Source: Shewanella ulleungensis (lineage in GTDB: Bacteria; Pseudomonadota; Gammaproteobacteria; Enterobacterales; Shewanellaceae). From it: 64,000 nt of DNA. Positions 48,762 through 58,074 of this stretch are shown here, piece by piece. Where the stretch lies: the NCBI RefSeq assembly GCF_014648315.1, contig NZ_BMQW01000002.1, positions 62,001 to 126,000 of the forward strand. The letters are read 5' to 3'. The notes under the pieces are model-generated. The model ran no database searches, had not been told where the DNA came from, and worked only from the letters and a program-made list of their open reading frames with translations. The first letter of the stretch is position 1. Every line of letters begins with the position of its first letter. Both the position numbers and the translations under genes were made by a program.

Positions 48762-51059
48762 ATGACAAAAAAAACGACTAAGAAAACGAACGCTAAAAAA
48801 TCGACGACATCATTGTGGCGTTCACTATGGTCATTAATTTGGAAACTGTCGATTGTCGGTTTAGCAGTAGTGACATTTTATGCGATCTATTTAGATCAAA
48901 TTATTGCGCAGAAGTTTGAGGGACAAAAGTGGCATCTACCTGCGCAAATGTTCAGTCGCTCAATGGCGTTGTACCCCGGAGCAGCGGTAAACCACCCACA
49001 ATTGATGGCCGAATTGAAACTATTGGGATACCGCAAAGTTTCAGATCCGCGTCAAGTCGGTGAGTTCTCTGCTTCCAGTACACGTATTGAGTTATGGCGT
49101 CGTCCATTTTTACACCCTGAAGGCAACCAAGTCGAACAGCGAGTGATGATAAGTTTCGATTCAAACGGCGTAAGTTCAGTGAAGCGCATGTCTGATAAAC
49201 GTGAATTAGCTGTGTTTCATCTAGAACCTGTATTATTAGACCGTATTATTGCGGGTGACGGAGAAGATCGATTATTTGTTCGTACGCCAGAAATGCCTGC
49301 GAGTATTGTTGATGCATTAATTTTAGTTGAAGACCGTAGTTTTTATGATCATTACGGGGTTAATCCGTTTGCGATTGCGCGCGCGGCGTTAGTCAATATT
49401 AGTGCAGGGCGCACGGTTCAAGGCGGTTCTACCCTAACGCAACAGTTAGCCAAAAACTTCTTTTTAAGCAGTGAGCGCTCTATTGTCCGTAAAGTACGTG
49501 AAGCTCTTATGGCGCTAATTATTGATTTTAGATACAGCAAAGATGAGATTTTAGAAGCGTACCTTAATGAAGTCTATATGGGCCAAGATAAAGCACGCGG
49601 TGTGCACGGAATGGGACTCGCTTCGCAGTTTTATTTTGGTCGCCCAGTAGGTGAATTGACCGTGTCGCAGCAAGCGTTTTTGGTAGCAGTGATTAAAGGG
49701 CCGTCTTATTACAACCCTTGGCGTTACCCTGAGCGTGCTCAAGAGCGTCGTGATTTAGTGCTCCGCTTGTTGATGGAAAATGACAAACTTACCGTCGCTC
49801 AATATAAAGCCGCAGCAGAGTCACCACTGGGTTTACGTAGTTCACAGAAGTCAGTGCATCAAAAGCTACCGGCATTCTTTGCTGTGGTAAAACAAGAGCT
49901 ACGCCAGCGTTACGGTGATTCTCTGTTGCAACAGTCAGGGGTTAAAGTTTACACCACGCTTGATCCTATGGCGCAAGAGGCTGCCGAAAAGGCGGTGTCA
50001 TCCACTATGGCATCGTTAGATAAGCGCGCTAAAAATATTCAAGTAGGTATGGTTGTTACCGATAAATACACTGGTGGTATAGCGGCAATGGTCGGCGACA
50101 AAGTCCCGGGTTATGAAGGCTTTAACCGCGCAGTTGAAATTCGTCGTCCTATTGGTTCGTTAATTAAACCTTTTGTATATGCTAGTGCATTAAATCAAAG
50201 TGATAAGTTTTCGTTGGCTACGCCTATTGACGATAAACCCATTACTTTGAAAAATGAACAAGGTAAAACCTGGTCACCTAAAAACTTTGATAAAAAGTTT
50301 AGCGGTCAAGTGCCATTACTCACGGCGATTAAAGACTCAATGAACGTACCCACAGTCAATGTCGGTTTAGCCGTGGGGGTTGATAATGTGGTGTCTACTT
50401 TGCAAAAGTCGGGATGGGAAGAGTCTGTGTCGCCATATCCGTCAGTGCTATTAGGTGCTGTGAATGGCTCTCCATTGATGGTGGCACAGGTTTATCAAAC
50501 CTTGGCAGACGAAGGGCGCTATCGTAAGTTGACGTCGATTACCGCAGTGTTAGACAGCAACAACCAAGCTTTAGATGTCAGCCGTGCACCCAGTTCGCAA
50601 GCGATTGCGCCAGCCACCGACTATTTAGTGCAGTATGCAATGAATCACGTAGTTCGTTCTGGAACGGCTAAACGTTTAGGCGCCGCGTTCCCTGGTGTGC
50701 GATTAGCCGGTAAAACGGGTACCAGTAATGATAGTCGCGATTCTTGGTTTGCTGGCTTTGACGAGCGTAACGTAGCGGCCATTTGGGTTGGTCAGGATGA
50801 CAACAGCAAAACAGGCTTATATGGCAGTAGCGGAGCAATGGCGGTGTATCAGGCGTTTTTACAACAACGTCCGCCGTTGAGTTTACGAATGATCCCAGTC
50901 AATGGGGTGATTAATGGCTACTTTGATCGTACAACGGGGATAGCGAAGCAAGGTAACTGTGACAATATTATTGGACTACCTGCATTAGAGGCCAGTTATC
51001 GACCCGCTGAAAATTGCGGTGAGCCATTATCTTGGTGGCAAAAGCTGGTGGGTGGTTAA
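48762..51059 (+). CDS. mrcB: Penicillin-binding protein 1B
   Basis: Bifunctional peptidoglycan glycosyltransferase and transpeptidase. It has a Lys/Thr-rich cytoplasmic N-terminus, one TM helix (about 26-46), a UvrB-like UB2H domain (about 60-150), a GT51 domain with EDRSFYDHYGV and QGGSTLTQQLAKNFFL, and a transpeptidase domain with SxxK (RPIGSLIKP), SMN and KTGTSND. Length is 765. The neighbouring hrpB and the E. coli-like order support the call. Confidence 0.95.
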   Translation: MTKKTTKKTNAKKSTTSLWRSLWSLIWKLSIVGLAVVTFYAIYLDQIIAQKFEGQKWHLPAQMFSRSMALYPGAAVNHPQLMAELKLLGYRKVSDPRQVGEFSASSTRIELWRRPFLHPEGNQVEQRVMISFDSNGVSSVKRMSDKRELAVFHLEPVLLDRIIAGDGEDRLFVRTPEMPASIVDALILVEDRSFYDHYGVNPFAIARAALVNISAGRTVQGGSTLTQQLAKNFFLSSERSIVRKVREALMALIIDFRYSKDEILEAYLNEVYMGQDKARGVHGMGLASQFYFGRPVGELTVSQQAFLVAVIKGPSYYNPWRYPERAQERRDLVLRLLMENDKLTVAQYKAAAESPLGLRSSQKSVHQKLPAFFAVVKQELRQRYGDSLLQQSGVKVYTTLDPMAQEAAEKAVSSTMASLDKRAKNIQVGMVVTDKYTGGIAAMVGDKVPGYEGFNRAVEIRRPIGSLIKPFVYASALNQSDKFSLATPIDDKPITLKNEQGKTWSPKNFDKKFSGQVPLLTAIKDSMNVPTVNVGLAVGVDNVVSTLQKSGWEESVSPYPSVLLGAVNGSPLMVAQVYQTLADEGRYRKLTSITAVLDSNNQALDVSRAPSSQAIAPATDYLVQYAMNHVVRSGTAKRLGAAFPGVRLAGKTGTSNDSRDSWFAGFDERNVAAIWVGQDDNSKTGLYGSSGAMAVYQAFLQQRPPLSLRMIPVNGVINGYFDRTTGIAKQGNCDNIIGLPALEASYRPAENCGEPLSWWQKLVGG

Positions 51060-51085
51060 TTTACGTATCATTAGTCGAACATAAT

Positions 51086-51120
51086 AAAAAGCCCAAGTTC
51101 ATATGAACTTGGGCTTTTTA
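51086..51120. terminator. Bidirectional intrinsic terminator
   Basis: A perfect stem, core AGCCCAAGTTC/GAACTTGGGCT, with A-run on the left and T-run on the right, between convergent mrcB and the ion-channel gene. Confidence 0.93.
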
Positions 51121-51174
51121 TATATCAGGCTGCTTATTGTATTGATAAAATAATGCGATGCTACAGCACGACGG

Positions 51175-52002
51175 TTAATGCTTATCGAGCTGCTGTCTTA
51201 GCTTGGTTATTTCTTCGAGCATTTGTTGTTGATTTTGTTCCATCTGCAATTGATTTTGTTGCATCTGTTCTAATGCGGCTTCGAGTTTATTGTTGATTTG
51301 TTCTTTATGCGCATCTTTTGCTTCTTGCTCTTCTTGGCGTTCATTTTCATCAGGTGCGACAAACACCGATGCCATATAACCTGAAATCACCCCGAAAAAG
51401 CTAACTCCGCTGACAATCACTAATCCACCAATAACATGGCCTATGGTACTCACCGGATAAAAATCGCCATAACCCACGGTGGAGATGGTTACTAAAGCCC
51501 ACCAAATGGCTTGTTCAGCTGTTTGGATATTGGCATTAGGCTCGGCGCTTTCTACTAACAATATTAATACAGAAGCCGTCGCTAGAATTAATACCATTGC
51601 CACAAGTAAGCTGGCTAATGTCGCCTGTTTGCGTTGACGAAGCAGTGGGATCAATAACGATCGGCTCATGCGGATTAAGCGGATGACTCGAAGTATTTGA
51701 AATATCCGCGCAAAACGTAGCGCTTCAATGGCCGGAATGCTGGCGACAAAATCAATCCAGTGGTGGCGTATGTAATAGGTTTTATTGCGTGCCTTGTATA
51801 AGCCATGAAAAAACTTACTCAAGAAAATCATACAAATGCTACTGTCGATATACAGGAGCACTTTATTGGTTTCAGAATCTAAACGGCCAAAGGTAATGGT
51901 CAACACAATGACCACAGACACCAATGACAACACCATCATGGCTAGCTCAAATGGACTGGGACCATCGACGTTTTTCAGTGCCCAACGTTTAGATTCAAAC
52001 AT
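51175..52002 (-). CDS. Voltage-gated-type potassium channel
   Basis: A 275-residue six-helix cation channel. Helices S1-S4 occupy about 18-150, with an S4-like segment ARIFQILRVIRLIRMSR of regularly spaced Arg. The pore has the selectivity filter TISTVGYGDFYP (about 172-183). The C-terminus is a Gln-rich coiled coil (about 225-275), likely cytoplasmic and tetramerising. It ends the minus-strand envelope cluster, 111 nt after the ribbon-helix-helix-like gene, so it may belong to the same transcription unit. Confidence 0.88.
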   Translation of the reverse strand: MFESKRWALKNVDGPSPFELAMMVLSLVSVVIVLTITFGRLDSETNKVLLYIDSSICMIFLSKFFHGLYKARNKTYYIRHHWIDFVASIPAIEALRFARIFQILRVIRLIRMSRSLLIPLLRQRKQATLASLLVAMVLILATASVLILLVESAEPNANIQTAEQAIWWALVTISTVGYGDFYPVSTIGHVIGGLVIVSGVSFFGVISGYMASVFVAPDENERQEEQEAKDAHKEQINNKLEAALEQMQQNQLQMEQNQQQMLEEITKLRQQLDKH

Positions 52003-52113
52003 GAATGCCTGCTTTGATTCATTGTTATTAACTTATAAACGTTATCATAACAAAAAACGCACAAGACGTGAGCCTAGTGCGTTGTTTTTAAGCGACATAA
52101 ACCATAAAGGGTA

Positions 52114-52449
52114 TTAGGTTGATGATTTTTTATCGACAAAATGCACTAAATCATCGAGTACACGCTTTTTTATCTCTAATTGAGAGTCGCTGTCTAAACC
52201 GTACTTTTGCGCTAATAACACGTAGTCTTCACCGCTCAATGATACTGTTAAACGTGGACGTTTTGGACGCTTAGAGACCGATAATCCGAGGATAGTACGT
52301 ATTTGATCAGACGGGCTTACGCCTTTATCTAAAGCGGCTTTACGGATGGAGTATTGAAACTTTTCATCCAGATCAAAAGCCACTTGAGTGGCCTTTGCTG
52401 CTTGTTGGTTTTTAAGCCATTTATCGGGTAACGGTTTACCTGAGCTCAT
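52114..52449 (-). CDS. Small protein with two ribbon-helix-helix-like segments
   Basis: A 111-residue basic protein of unknown family. The segment at about 21-55 (TQVAFDLDEKFQYSIRKAAL...PSDQIRTIL) and that at about 65-105 (RLTVSLSGEDYVLLAQKYGL...IKKRVLDDLV) each read as a beta strand followed by two helices, as in MetJ/Arc or CopG repressors. It could fold as a single-chain pseudo-dimer that binds DNA. It lies 23 nt downstream of the DUF2491 gene in the same operon. This is a structural guess, not a family assignment. Confidence 0.6.
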   Translation of the reverse strand: MSSGKPLPDKWLKNQQAAKATQVAFDLDEKFQYSIRKAALDKGVSPSDQIRTILGLSVSKRPKRPRLTVSLSGEDYVLLAQKYGLDSDSQLEIKKRVLDDLVHFVDKKSST

Positions 52450-52472
52450 AAGAACGTCATCTCCTACTTGTG

Positions 52473-53126
52473 TCAGCTTGCCGGCCAGTATTCTCTAATA
52501 TCAGATAAAGGGCGATATAAGGTCAACATCACTTCAGTGTCGCCACCTTCATACACTTCAATATCAACGGCATGAGAGTCTTGGTTGTTCACTAAGCTGT
52601 AGCTTTCAAAGCCTTCGCCTTTTGCCCCATTTTCATCTTGAGGTGGTGTTAAACCACGATAATCCTGACGATGAAAATAACCAAATCCAGCAAATTCAAC
52701 TTGATGATACTCTTCACTCAACCATTGGCCAAACTCGGTTTCAAGTTCTGCAGACAGTGTTTGGGTTGTGAGGAGCGCTTTACCAGGTTCTTCAAATATT
52801 TCAGCAAAAGCATCAAGATCAAACATTTGTTCAACATCGGCACGATTGATTTTGATTGAAATACTAAGGTAAGACTCGTCTTCTTGAATATAAGACAAAA
52901 AGATTGCAGTGCCACTATGGCCACGCAATAAGAATTCACAAAGCTGCGAGCGTTGATATTCATAAGTATGAATAGCTTCAACCTTTAGCTGTTGCCCGCG
53001 TAGTTGCGCCGGCAAAGCAAAACTGTCATCAAGGGTGATCATATCACCCTTGAGCAGTTTGTTTGGGTGGTCAAGCTGGCGCTTCGGGGCTTCTTTTTTG
53101 CCAAAAAGGCCGCTAAGAAATCCCAT
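52473..53126 (-). CDS. yjfK: DUF2491 family protein (YjfK-like)
   Basis: A 217-residue soluble protein. The N-terminus MGFLSGLFGKKEAPKR and the LRGQQLKVEAIHTYEY region match the YjfK/DUF2491 family of E. coli, which is always near a PspA homologue (YjfJ). No catalytic motif is seen. It starts 5 nt after the PspA gene. Confidence 0.82.
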   Translation of the reverse strand: MGFLSGLFGKKEAPKRQLDHPNKLLKGDMITLDDSFALPAQLRGQQLKVEAIHTYEYQRSQLCEFLLRGHSGTAIFLSYIQEDESYLSISIKINRADVEQMFDLDAFAEIFEEPGKALLTTQTLSAELETEFGQWLSEEYHQVEFAGFGYFHRQDYRGLTPPQDENGAKGEGFESYSLVNNQDSHAVDIEVYEGGDTEVMLTLYRPLSDIREYWPAS

Positions 53127-53131
53127 ACCAA

Positions 53132-53821
53132 TTAACCTTTACGCGCTTTAATGCGGTCTAACACTGCGTTAGCATTTGATTTCTGCTCGCCGATACCCGC
53201 TTCTGCTAGTTTCTTATGTAGTGACTTATCGCTATTTTCTTCAGCTAGGGTTTCAGACGCTTTTAAGCGGTCATCAAATTGTTGCTGACGAGCTTTGATA
53301 CGCTCTAAAGAGTCTTTAGCGTTAAGCAGTTTTGAGTTACTAGACGCAAATGAGTCGGTAATAGTCGCAGTGGCTTTTTGTACGCTTTCAGTGGTTTTAA
53401 CCATGGTTAATTGACGCTGATAATCAGACAATTGACGTTCGGTCTTTTTCACTAAATCTTTAAGGCGCACAGCGTGTGAACTAAAGCTGTCGTTAGCAGT
53501 TTGCTGTTCAGACAATTCTTCGTCTAGCTGAGCAATTTTTTCAGCAATTTCGATTGCTAAAGCTTCATTGCCTTTGTCTAGCGCTTGAGTCACATAACCT
53601 TCATGCTCTGCAACACTGCGTTTTAGACGATCAATTTCACGGCTAGCTTGCATTTCTTTGGCCATTACGTCAGTTAACTCACGCTTGGCTTTCGTTAAAT
53701 GCTTTTCTGCATCACGAATTTCTTGTTCAAAAATACGTGTTGAGTTAGCGTCTACGATACTCTGGCCAACTTCAGTTGCACCACCACGAAACGCTGTAAG
53801 AATCTTGTTTAGAATGCCCAT
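53132..53821 (-). CDS. yjfJ: PspA/IM30 family protein (YjfJ-like)
   Basis: A 229-residue, nearly all-helical protein of the PspA/IM30 (ESCRT-III-like) family. The N-terminal amphipathic helix MGILNKILTAFRGG (membrane contact) is followed by long charged coiled coils (about 25-200). E. coli YjfJ is the closest relative in context, with DUF2170 upstream and DUF2491 downstream. Such proteins bind and remodel membranes under stress. GGAGCC lies upstream of the ATG. Confidence 0.9.
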   Translation of the reverse strand: MGILNKILTAFRGGATEVGQSIVDANSTRIFEQEIRDAEKHLTKAKRELTDVMAKEMQASREIDRLKRSVAEHEGYVTQALDKGNEALAIEIAEKIAQLDEELSEQQTANDSFSSHAVRLKDLVKKTERQLSDYQRQLTMVKTTESVQKATATITDSFASSNSKLLNAKDSLERIKARQQQFDDRLKASETLAEENSDKSLHKKLAEAGIGEQKSNANAVLDRIKARKG

Positions 53822-53831
53822 AGTTGGCTCC

Positions 53832-54245
53832 TTAGTTTAAAAATTCGACGAGTTCGTCGATGACTTCCAGACAGTTGTCTGACAGTACTGCTAATTCTTG
53901 TTCAATTTCAATCATGCTCGATTGCACTGATAATGCACCGTAAACCACGTACTTATCATCAATTTTTGCAAATGAAGATAATGGCATTGGAATGTTGAGC
54001 TCTAACATGGTCTCAAACATTTCAGCGCGGCGAGCCTGGTTTACTTCGTTCTCGCCCCATAAATAACTGATACACAATATCTGGTTGTCAGTTACTGATA
54101 CAAACACCGGAATTTCTTCACGGCCAACAACATTTACTTGTAACACTTCAACATCACCATCAATCGGATAGCAGTCAAACTGAAAGCCGGTTTGGCTTTG
54201 GTCGCATAGCCCGTTTAGGTGACTCGCAATAGTATGGATGTTCAT
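53832..54245 (-). CDS. yjfI: DUF2170 family protein (YjfI-like)
   Basis: A 137-residue acidic soluble protein of the DUF2170/YjfI family, always linked to PspA-type genes. Function unknown. The ATG at 54245 is chosen because AAGGA lies 6 nt before it; the longer frame to 54308 would run through the operator and promoter region. It is the first gene of an internal transcription unit. Confidence 0.82.
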   Translation of the reverse strand: MNIHTIASHLNGLCDQSQTGFQFDCYPIDGDVEVLQVNVVGREEIPVFVSVTDNQILCISYLWGENEVNQARRAEMFETMLELNIPMPLSSFAKIDDKYVVYGALSVQSSMIEIEQELAVLSDNCLEVIDELVEFLN

Positions 54246-54259
54246 ATTCGTCCTTAATT

Positions 54260-54272
54260 GACATATTATGTC
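54260..54272. promoter_or_regulatory. Operator copy 1, at the start region of the DUF2170 transcript
   Basis: GACATATTATGTC, a perfect 6-1-6 palindrome. It lies about 15 nt before the DUF2170 ATG, at the expected transcription start. It forms part of a 17-bp inverted repeat with copy 2 (arms 54258-54274 and 54292-54308). Confidence 0.7.
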
Positions 54273-54280
54273 TGTGAGTA

Positions 54281-54308
54281 AAGATAGCATCCAGACATAA
54301 TATGTCAA
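54281..54308 (-). promoter_or_regulatory. Predicted promoter of the DUF2170-PspA-DUF2491 unit
   Basis: Minus strand: a perfect -35 TTGACA (54303-54308), a 16-nt spacer, and -10 TATCTT (54281-54286). The -35 shares its last four bases with operator copy 2. The start site would fall near 54274, beside operator copy 1. Confidence 0.6.
54294..54306. promoter_or_regulatory. Operator copy 2, over the -35 box of the DUF2170 promoter
   Basis: GACATAATATGTC, the same palindrome as copies 1 and 3. Its centre is 34 bp from copy 1. Confidence 0.7.
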
Positions 54309-54324
54309 GTGCTATCTGGTCCAA

Positions 54325-56085
54325 TTAAAAAAGATTAATTACTTCGTTTTCTGACCAAGCCGCTAAATGGTAATAATACAGCTGCAATGAACCTATATCG
54401 TTTACCTTGATCTTGTCGATATCGTCGTAAAAATGTTTCGGAAATTCAAATGATGCATGAATAAGCCCTGGCGTTAACCAATCTTCTGGCACCGGGATTT
54501 CATTGATGGTCGCTAATCGCTGTTGTGGGTTTTTGCCCATTTTACTGCCGATACTCCAACCCCACTCACCAAAACTTGGTACATTATGATGATACTGTTT
54601 TACGTTAAAGCCTGCAGCACTTAGGGTTTTACCTACAGAAATAAAGGCGTTAGGTGCATGATAAGGGGATGTTGATTGCACTGTAATGATACCGTCTGCA
54701 CTGAGTAATTCATTGAGCTTTCTGTAAAATAAGTCAGAGTACAGTTTGTTTAAATCAGGATGGCTTGGGTCGGGTAAATCCACAATAATCGCATCAAACA
54801 TTTGGCCGTTACTCAATAACTTATCCACGCCGTTAAAGGCGTCGTCGACCATTAAGGTTAAACGGGGATCATTTAACGCATCGCCATTAAGTGCTAATAA
54901 TGCATTACTGAGATCGGTTGGCATGTCGGCAGGCGGATTTGTAAATAGCGCTAACAAATCTTGGTCTAAATCCATTAAGGTGACTGCCTTTGGTTGCCAT
55001 TTAAGCACTTGTTTAAGCCCAAGACCATCACCACCGCCAATAATTAATACATTGTCATGGCGCGCACTGGCTGCCAGGGTAGGGTGGACTAAAAAGCTAT
55101 GGTAGATGTGTTCATCACTGCTAGAAAACTGTAAACGACCATTTATGTACAAGTTGTATACTGGCGAGAGTCCACCTCCACGAAGGCGCTCGGTAAAGGT
55201 GAGTTGTTGAAAGCGAGTGGCTTTGGCATAGACCACTTTGTCTTTATACAACAGATTATTAAAGTGCTGCTCCCAACTTGGGCCTTTAACTGCCAGTAAA
55301 CCAATCACAACGCTGGCAATAATATGACCAATGAGCAACCATTTTGCATGACGAATTTGCGACCAAAAACGCCAAATAAAGGCTAAGCCTGCTAACAGAT
55401 TAACACTTGCTGTTAATGCAGCGGCCAATTGAATATCAATCGCCAGCATAAAACCGACCCAAATTGCAGCTCCTACACCCGCGCCAATGTAATCGGCACC
55501 ATAAATGGTGCCGGCATTATGCAGTAAATGGGCGTCAGATAACGATTGCCGAACTCGCGCAATCAATGGGATTTCCATACCAATCATTAACCCTAGTAAC
55601 ACGCCCCAAACGTAAGGCAAGTATTCGCTTAATGTTTGCAAGCTGGCAATAAAGCCACCATTAGGTAAATGATCTGGTGGTAAGCCAAGAGTATTGGCAA
55701 TAGTGAGTGGCAGTTGCTGGCCAAAACCAATAACTGCGGCGGTAATGATAATGGCAAATGACCCACACAAGGCGACAGTGAGCTCGAGGATGGCAAAACC
55801 AGTAAAAGCACATTTGATTTTACGAGCAGCAAAAGCGCCAACACCCATCGATACAATCATTAACCCAATCATGGTGTAAATCGCTGCTTCTAGCGCTCCT
55901 AAAATACGCCCTGCATAGTGTGACAATAGGTATTCGTAAATAAGACCGCATCCCGCAAGCGCGGCCATAATGCCCAGTAATAGAGCATCATCAAACCACG
56001 ACACATTGCGAGATAATGGGACGCTTTGCTCTGCGCCCCCGTGAGTAGACGAGTGGGGGCTTGGGTCAAGCAAAGGGGTTGTCAT
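54325..56085 (-). CDS. Membrane-anchored spermidine synthase-like protein
   Basis: A 586-residue protein with an N-terminal multi-helix membrane domain (about 30-265, seven or so TM segments) and a C-terminal aminopropyltransferase domain (about 290-525). The AdoMet-type site has LIIGGGDGLGLKQVLK, LMDLDQDLL and DAIIVDLPDPSHPDLNKLYS. Such fusions are known in many bacteria; the product could be spermidine or a related polyamine. The gene starts 3 nt after the DUF350 stop, so they are coupled. Confidence 0.88.
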   Translation of the reverse strand: MTTPLLDPSPHSSTHGGAEQSVPLSRNVSWFDDALLLGIMAALAGCGLIYEYLLSHYAGRILGALEAAIYTMIGLMIVSMGVGAFAARKIKCAFTGFAILELTVALCGSFAIIITAAVIGFGQQLPLTIANTLGLPPDHLPNGGFIASLQTLSEYLPYVWGVLLGLMIGMEIPLIARVRQSLSDAHLLHNAGTIYGADYIGAGVGAAIWVGFMLAIDIQLAAALTASVNLLAGLAFIWRFWSQIRHAKWLLIGHIIASVVIGLLAVKGPSWEQHFNNLLYKDKVVYAKATRFQQLTFTERLRGGGLSPVYNLYINGRLQFSSSDEHIYHSFLVHPTLAASARHDNVLIIGGGDGLGLKQVLKWQPKAVTLMDLDQDLLALFTNPPADMPTDLSNALLALNGDALNDPRLTLMVDDAFNGVDKLLSNGQMFDAIIVDLPDPSHPDLNKLYSDLFYRKLNELLSADGIITVQSTSPYHAPNAFISVGKTLSAAGFNVKQYHHNVPSFGEWGWSIGSKMGKNPQQRLATINEIPVPEDWLTPGLIHASFEFPKHFYDDIDKIKVNDIGSLQLYYYHLAAWSENEVINLF

Positions 56086-56088
56086 AAA

Positions 56089-56988
56089 TTACGCCATTAA
56101 TGCCGTTAAAATAAGAGCGACAGCAATACTGATTGCCATCTCAACCGCGGCAATACCAATGTTGTGTTGCTTTTCAACTTCTTCTGCCAAGTTAATGCCC
56201 GCTAAAACAAGCTTTTTCACTAAGGCAATCAGTAATGACAGTGCGACAAGCATAATTAACGAGAATACAAACCAACCAATAATATTGGTTACGTAAGCCG
56301 TTGGCTGATAAATAATAAAGTGACTGGCGGCATTAAAGCTTAATGCCATGGCAATCATATAACCGCTGTGACGCAGTGCTAAGGCTGTTTGCCCTTGCAC
56401 TAATGCTTGTTGCATCGATGCATTTTGGTTGCGTTTTGCATAGCGACGCTCACGTAAACGGGTTAACAATACCAACATCAATTGCGAAATTAAAAACGCG
56501 CTAAAAATAGCAATAAAAGTATTTATGGTAATGTCTTCTGCCCACATCAACACGGCTCTAATAATAATTGCGGTAGCAATAGCTGCAGAGGCATCTACCA
56601 CGGCAACAGATACGTTACCTTTTAAAATCTCAGCATTTTTTGCAAATTCGTTTAAAGCAATTTTGTCGTGTAAAAAACGGCCGAACTTAATGAGCACTAA
56701 ACCAAATAAACCATAAGCCGACATGCCAATGGCTTCAGTTAGATATGATGGTGCCGCTTCGCCGGTAATCGCACCAGTCAGTACAATGCCTAAGGCAGCA
56801 ACTGCACCTGCAGTACTAATACCAAAAGCAAAATTGTCACGTTCAGCCAGTTCGGCGCTGCTGTTAACTTTGATGCTCCAGCCTTGCAGATAACGCATCA
56901 ATGCCAACAACACAATGGCGATACTTAAATCGATTGCTAAGATGATCGCCAGTGGTTGCGTTAAGCCATATTCTTGAAAAAATGTCAT
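56089..56988 (-). CDS. yjfL: DUF350 membrane protein (YjfL-like)
   Basis: A 299-residue integral membrane protein with about eight hydrophobic segments, made of two similar DUF350-type halves (each with an AAVALGI/AAIATAI-type helix pair). DUF350 proteins, such as E. coli YjfL, occur with PspA homologues. Function unknown. AAGGA precedes the ATG; the lipoprotein gene ends 13 nt upstream. Confidence 0.85.
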   Translation of the reverse strand: MTFFQEYGLTQPLAIILAIDLSIAIVLLALMRYLQGWSIKVNSSAELAERDNFAFGISTAGAVAALGIVLTGAITGEAAPSYLTEAIGMSAYGLFGLVLIKFGRFLHDKIALNEFAKNAEILKGNVSVAVVDASAAIATAIIIRAVLMWAEDITINTFIAIFSAFLISQLMLVLLTRLRERRYAKRNQNASMQQALVQGQTALALRHSGYMIAMALSFNAASHFIIYQPTAYVTNIIGWFVFSLIMLVALSLLIALVKKLVLAGINLAEEVEKQHNIGIAAVEMAISIAVALILTALMA

Positions 56989-57001
56989 GGGGAGTCCTTA
57001 C

Positions 57002-57970
57002 CTATTTACCACGGCTAACACCGCGACTAGTGCGGCTGCTTGAGTTGCGGAAACTGCTGTCTTTAGAGTAATTCGAACGAAACTTGCTGCTAGAGCTTGC
57101 CGTGCGAGTCGTGCTACTGGGTTTTGGTGCGCTAGTGCTCTGACGCGACAAGGTTGTTGAGCCTGTGCGAGTTTTAGCATAAGGGCTATCAAAGCGCTTA
57201 CCTTGGCTTTCAAAACGCTTCTTAGTTTGCTCAAACGTTTTAGCTTGTGAAGTGGCTTGCTTTGGCGATGTATAGCGATAGCGACCAACATCGTTGTAGT
57301 AGCTGTACCCACGGCGGCTTGACCAGTTGTCATAACCAATTGGGCGCGAAAAGTTTGAGAACATCGCATACATGCCATACCAAGCCCAGATAGACATACC
57401 ACTGGAGTTGTTTTGCCAACTACCATAAGCCGGGTTGCCGACAAGTTGGCTACCCGGTTCTGTGCCGTCAGTTCCATTGGCTAACGCTTCAGCTTCGCGG
57501 CTAATGGCATTAACTCGCGCTAATTGCCCTTTAGACATATCGGCAACCACGTTAACAGGATCAGATAGCATGTCGTTATATAAGCTAGTGTCAGCGGCTT
57601 GGTAAATATTTTGTGCCTCTGCCAATTGCTGGTCTAAGTCGATAAAGTTTGCACTGTTATCAAGGTCTTTATAACGACGAGATAGTGACTGAAACATCGG
57701 CCCATCTGTGCCGGCATCTTTGGCGAGCTCATCCAGTAATGGAGTAAGATCAGGCTGACGCTTGGCTAAAATACTGGTGTATTGCTTCAATAGATTGGCA
57801 TTGCGTAATTGATCGTCTTTAAGTGATGTTGCAAGTAATTCAAGACGCTGCTGCGTTAACTGCTGGTACTTAGCAATTTGCTCCGGTCTGTCGTCACCAC
57901 AGGCACTTAGGGCCAATGCAACAATCATTACGGTTATCAATGTGAGTACACGGGGGAGGTGACCTACCAT
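57002..57970 (-). CDS. Lipoprotein of the envelope cluster
   Basis: A 322-residue predicted lipoprotein (signal about 1-23, lipobox LSAC). The mature part is helical at first (about 30-150) and then low-complexity, rich in S, R and Y (about 200-322), a disordered surface-like tail. The ATG at 57970 is chosen since GGAG lies 7 nt upstream; a longer frame reaches 57997. It is the first gene of the cluster and lies about 100 nt after a predicted promoter with operator copy 3. No family was recognised. Confidence 0.72.
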   Translation of the reverse strand: MVGHLPRVLTLITVMIVALALSACGDDRPEQIAKYQQLTQQRLELLATSLKDDQLRNANLLKQYTSILAKRQPDLTPLLDELAKDAGTDGPMFQSLSRRYKDLDNSANFIDLDQQLAEAQNIYQAADTSLYNDMLSDPVNVVADMSKGQLARVNAISREAEALANGTDGTEPGSQLVGNPAYGSWQNNSSGMSIWAWYGMYAMFSNFSRPIGYDNWSSRRGYSYYNDVGRYRYTSPKQATSQAKTFEQTKKRFESQGKRFDSPYAKTRTGSTTLSRQSTSAPKPSSTTRTASSSSKFRSNYSKDSSFRNSSSRTSRGVSRGK

Positions 57971-58074
57971 GTTTTCTCCAAAATGTAGATTTTTCATGTG
58001 CTAATTCAATATGACACAGGTTATAGTAATCTTGATGTCAATGATATTAATCTGCATCAATAGACTGATCATTA

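Noticed and set aside
54246..54308. Longer N-terminus of the DUF2170 protein (start at 54308)
   Set aside because: The added residues are encoded by the operator and promoter sequence, and the AAGGA site favours the ATG at 54245.
56998..57477. 159-residue minus-strand open frame
   Set aside because: A shadow of the lipoprotein gene in another frame, with low-complexity A, L and R content; the lipoprotein frame has a signal peptide and ribosome binding site.
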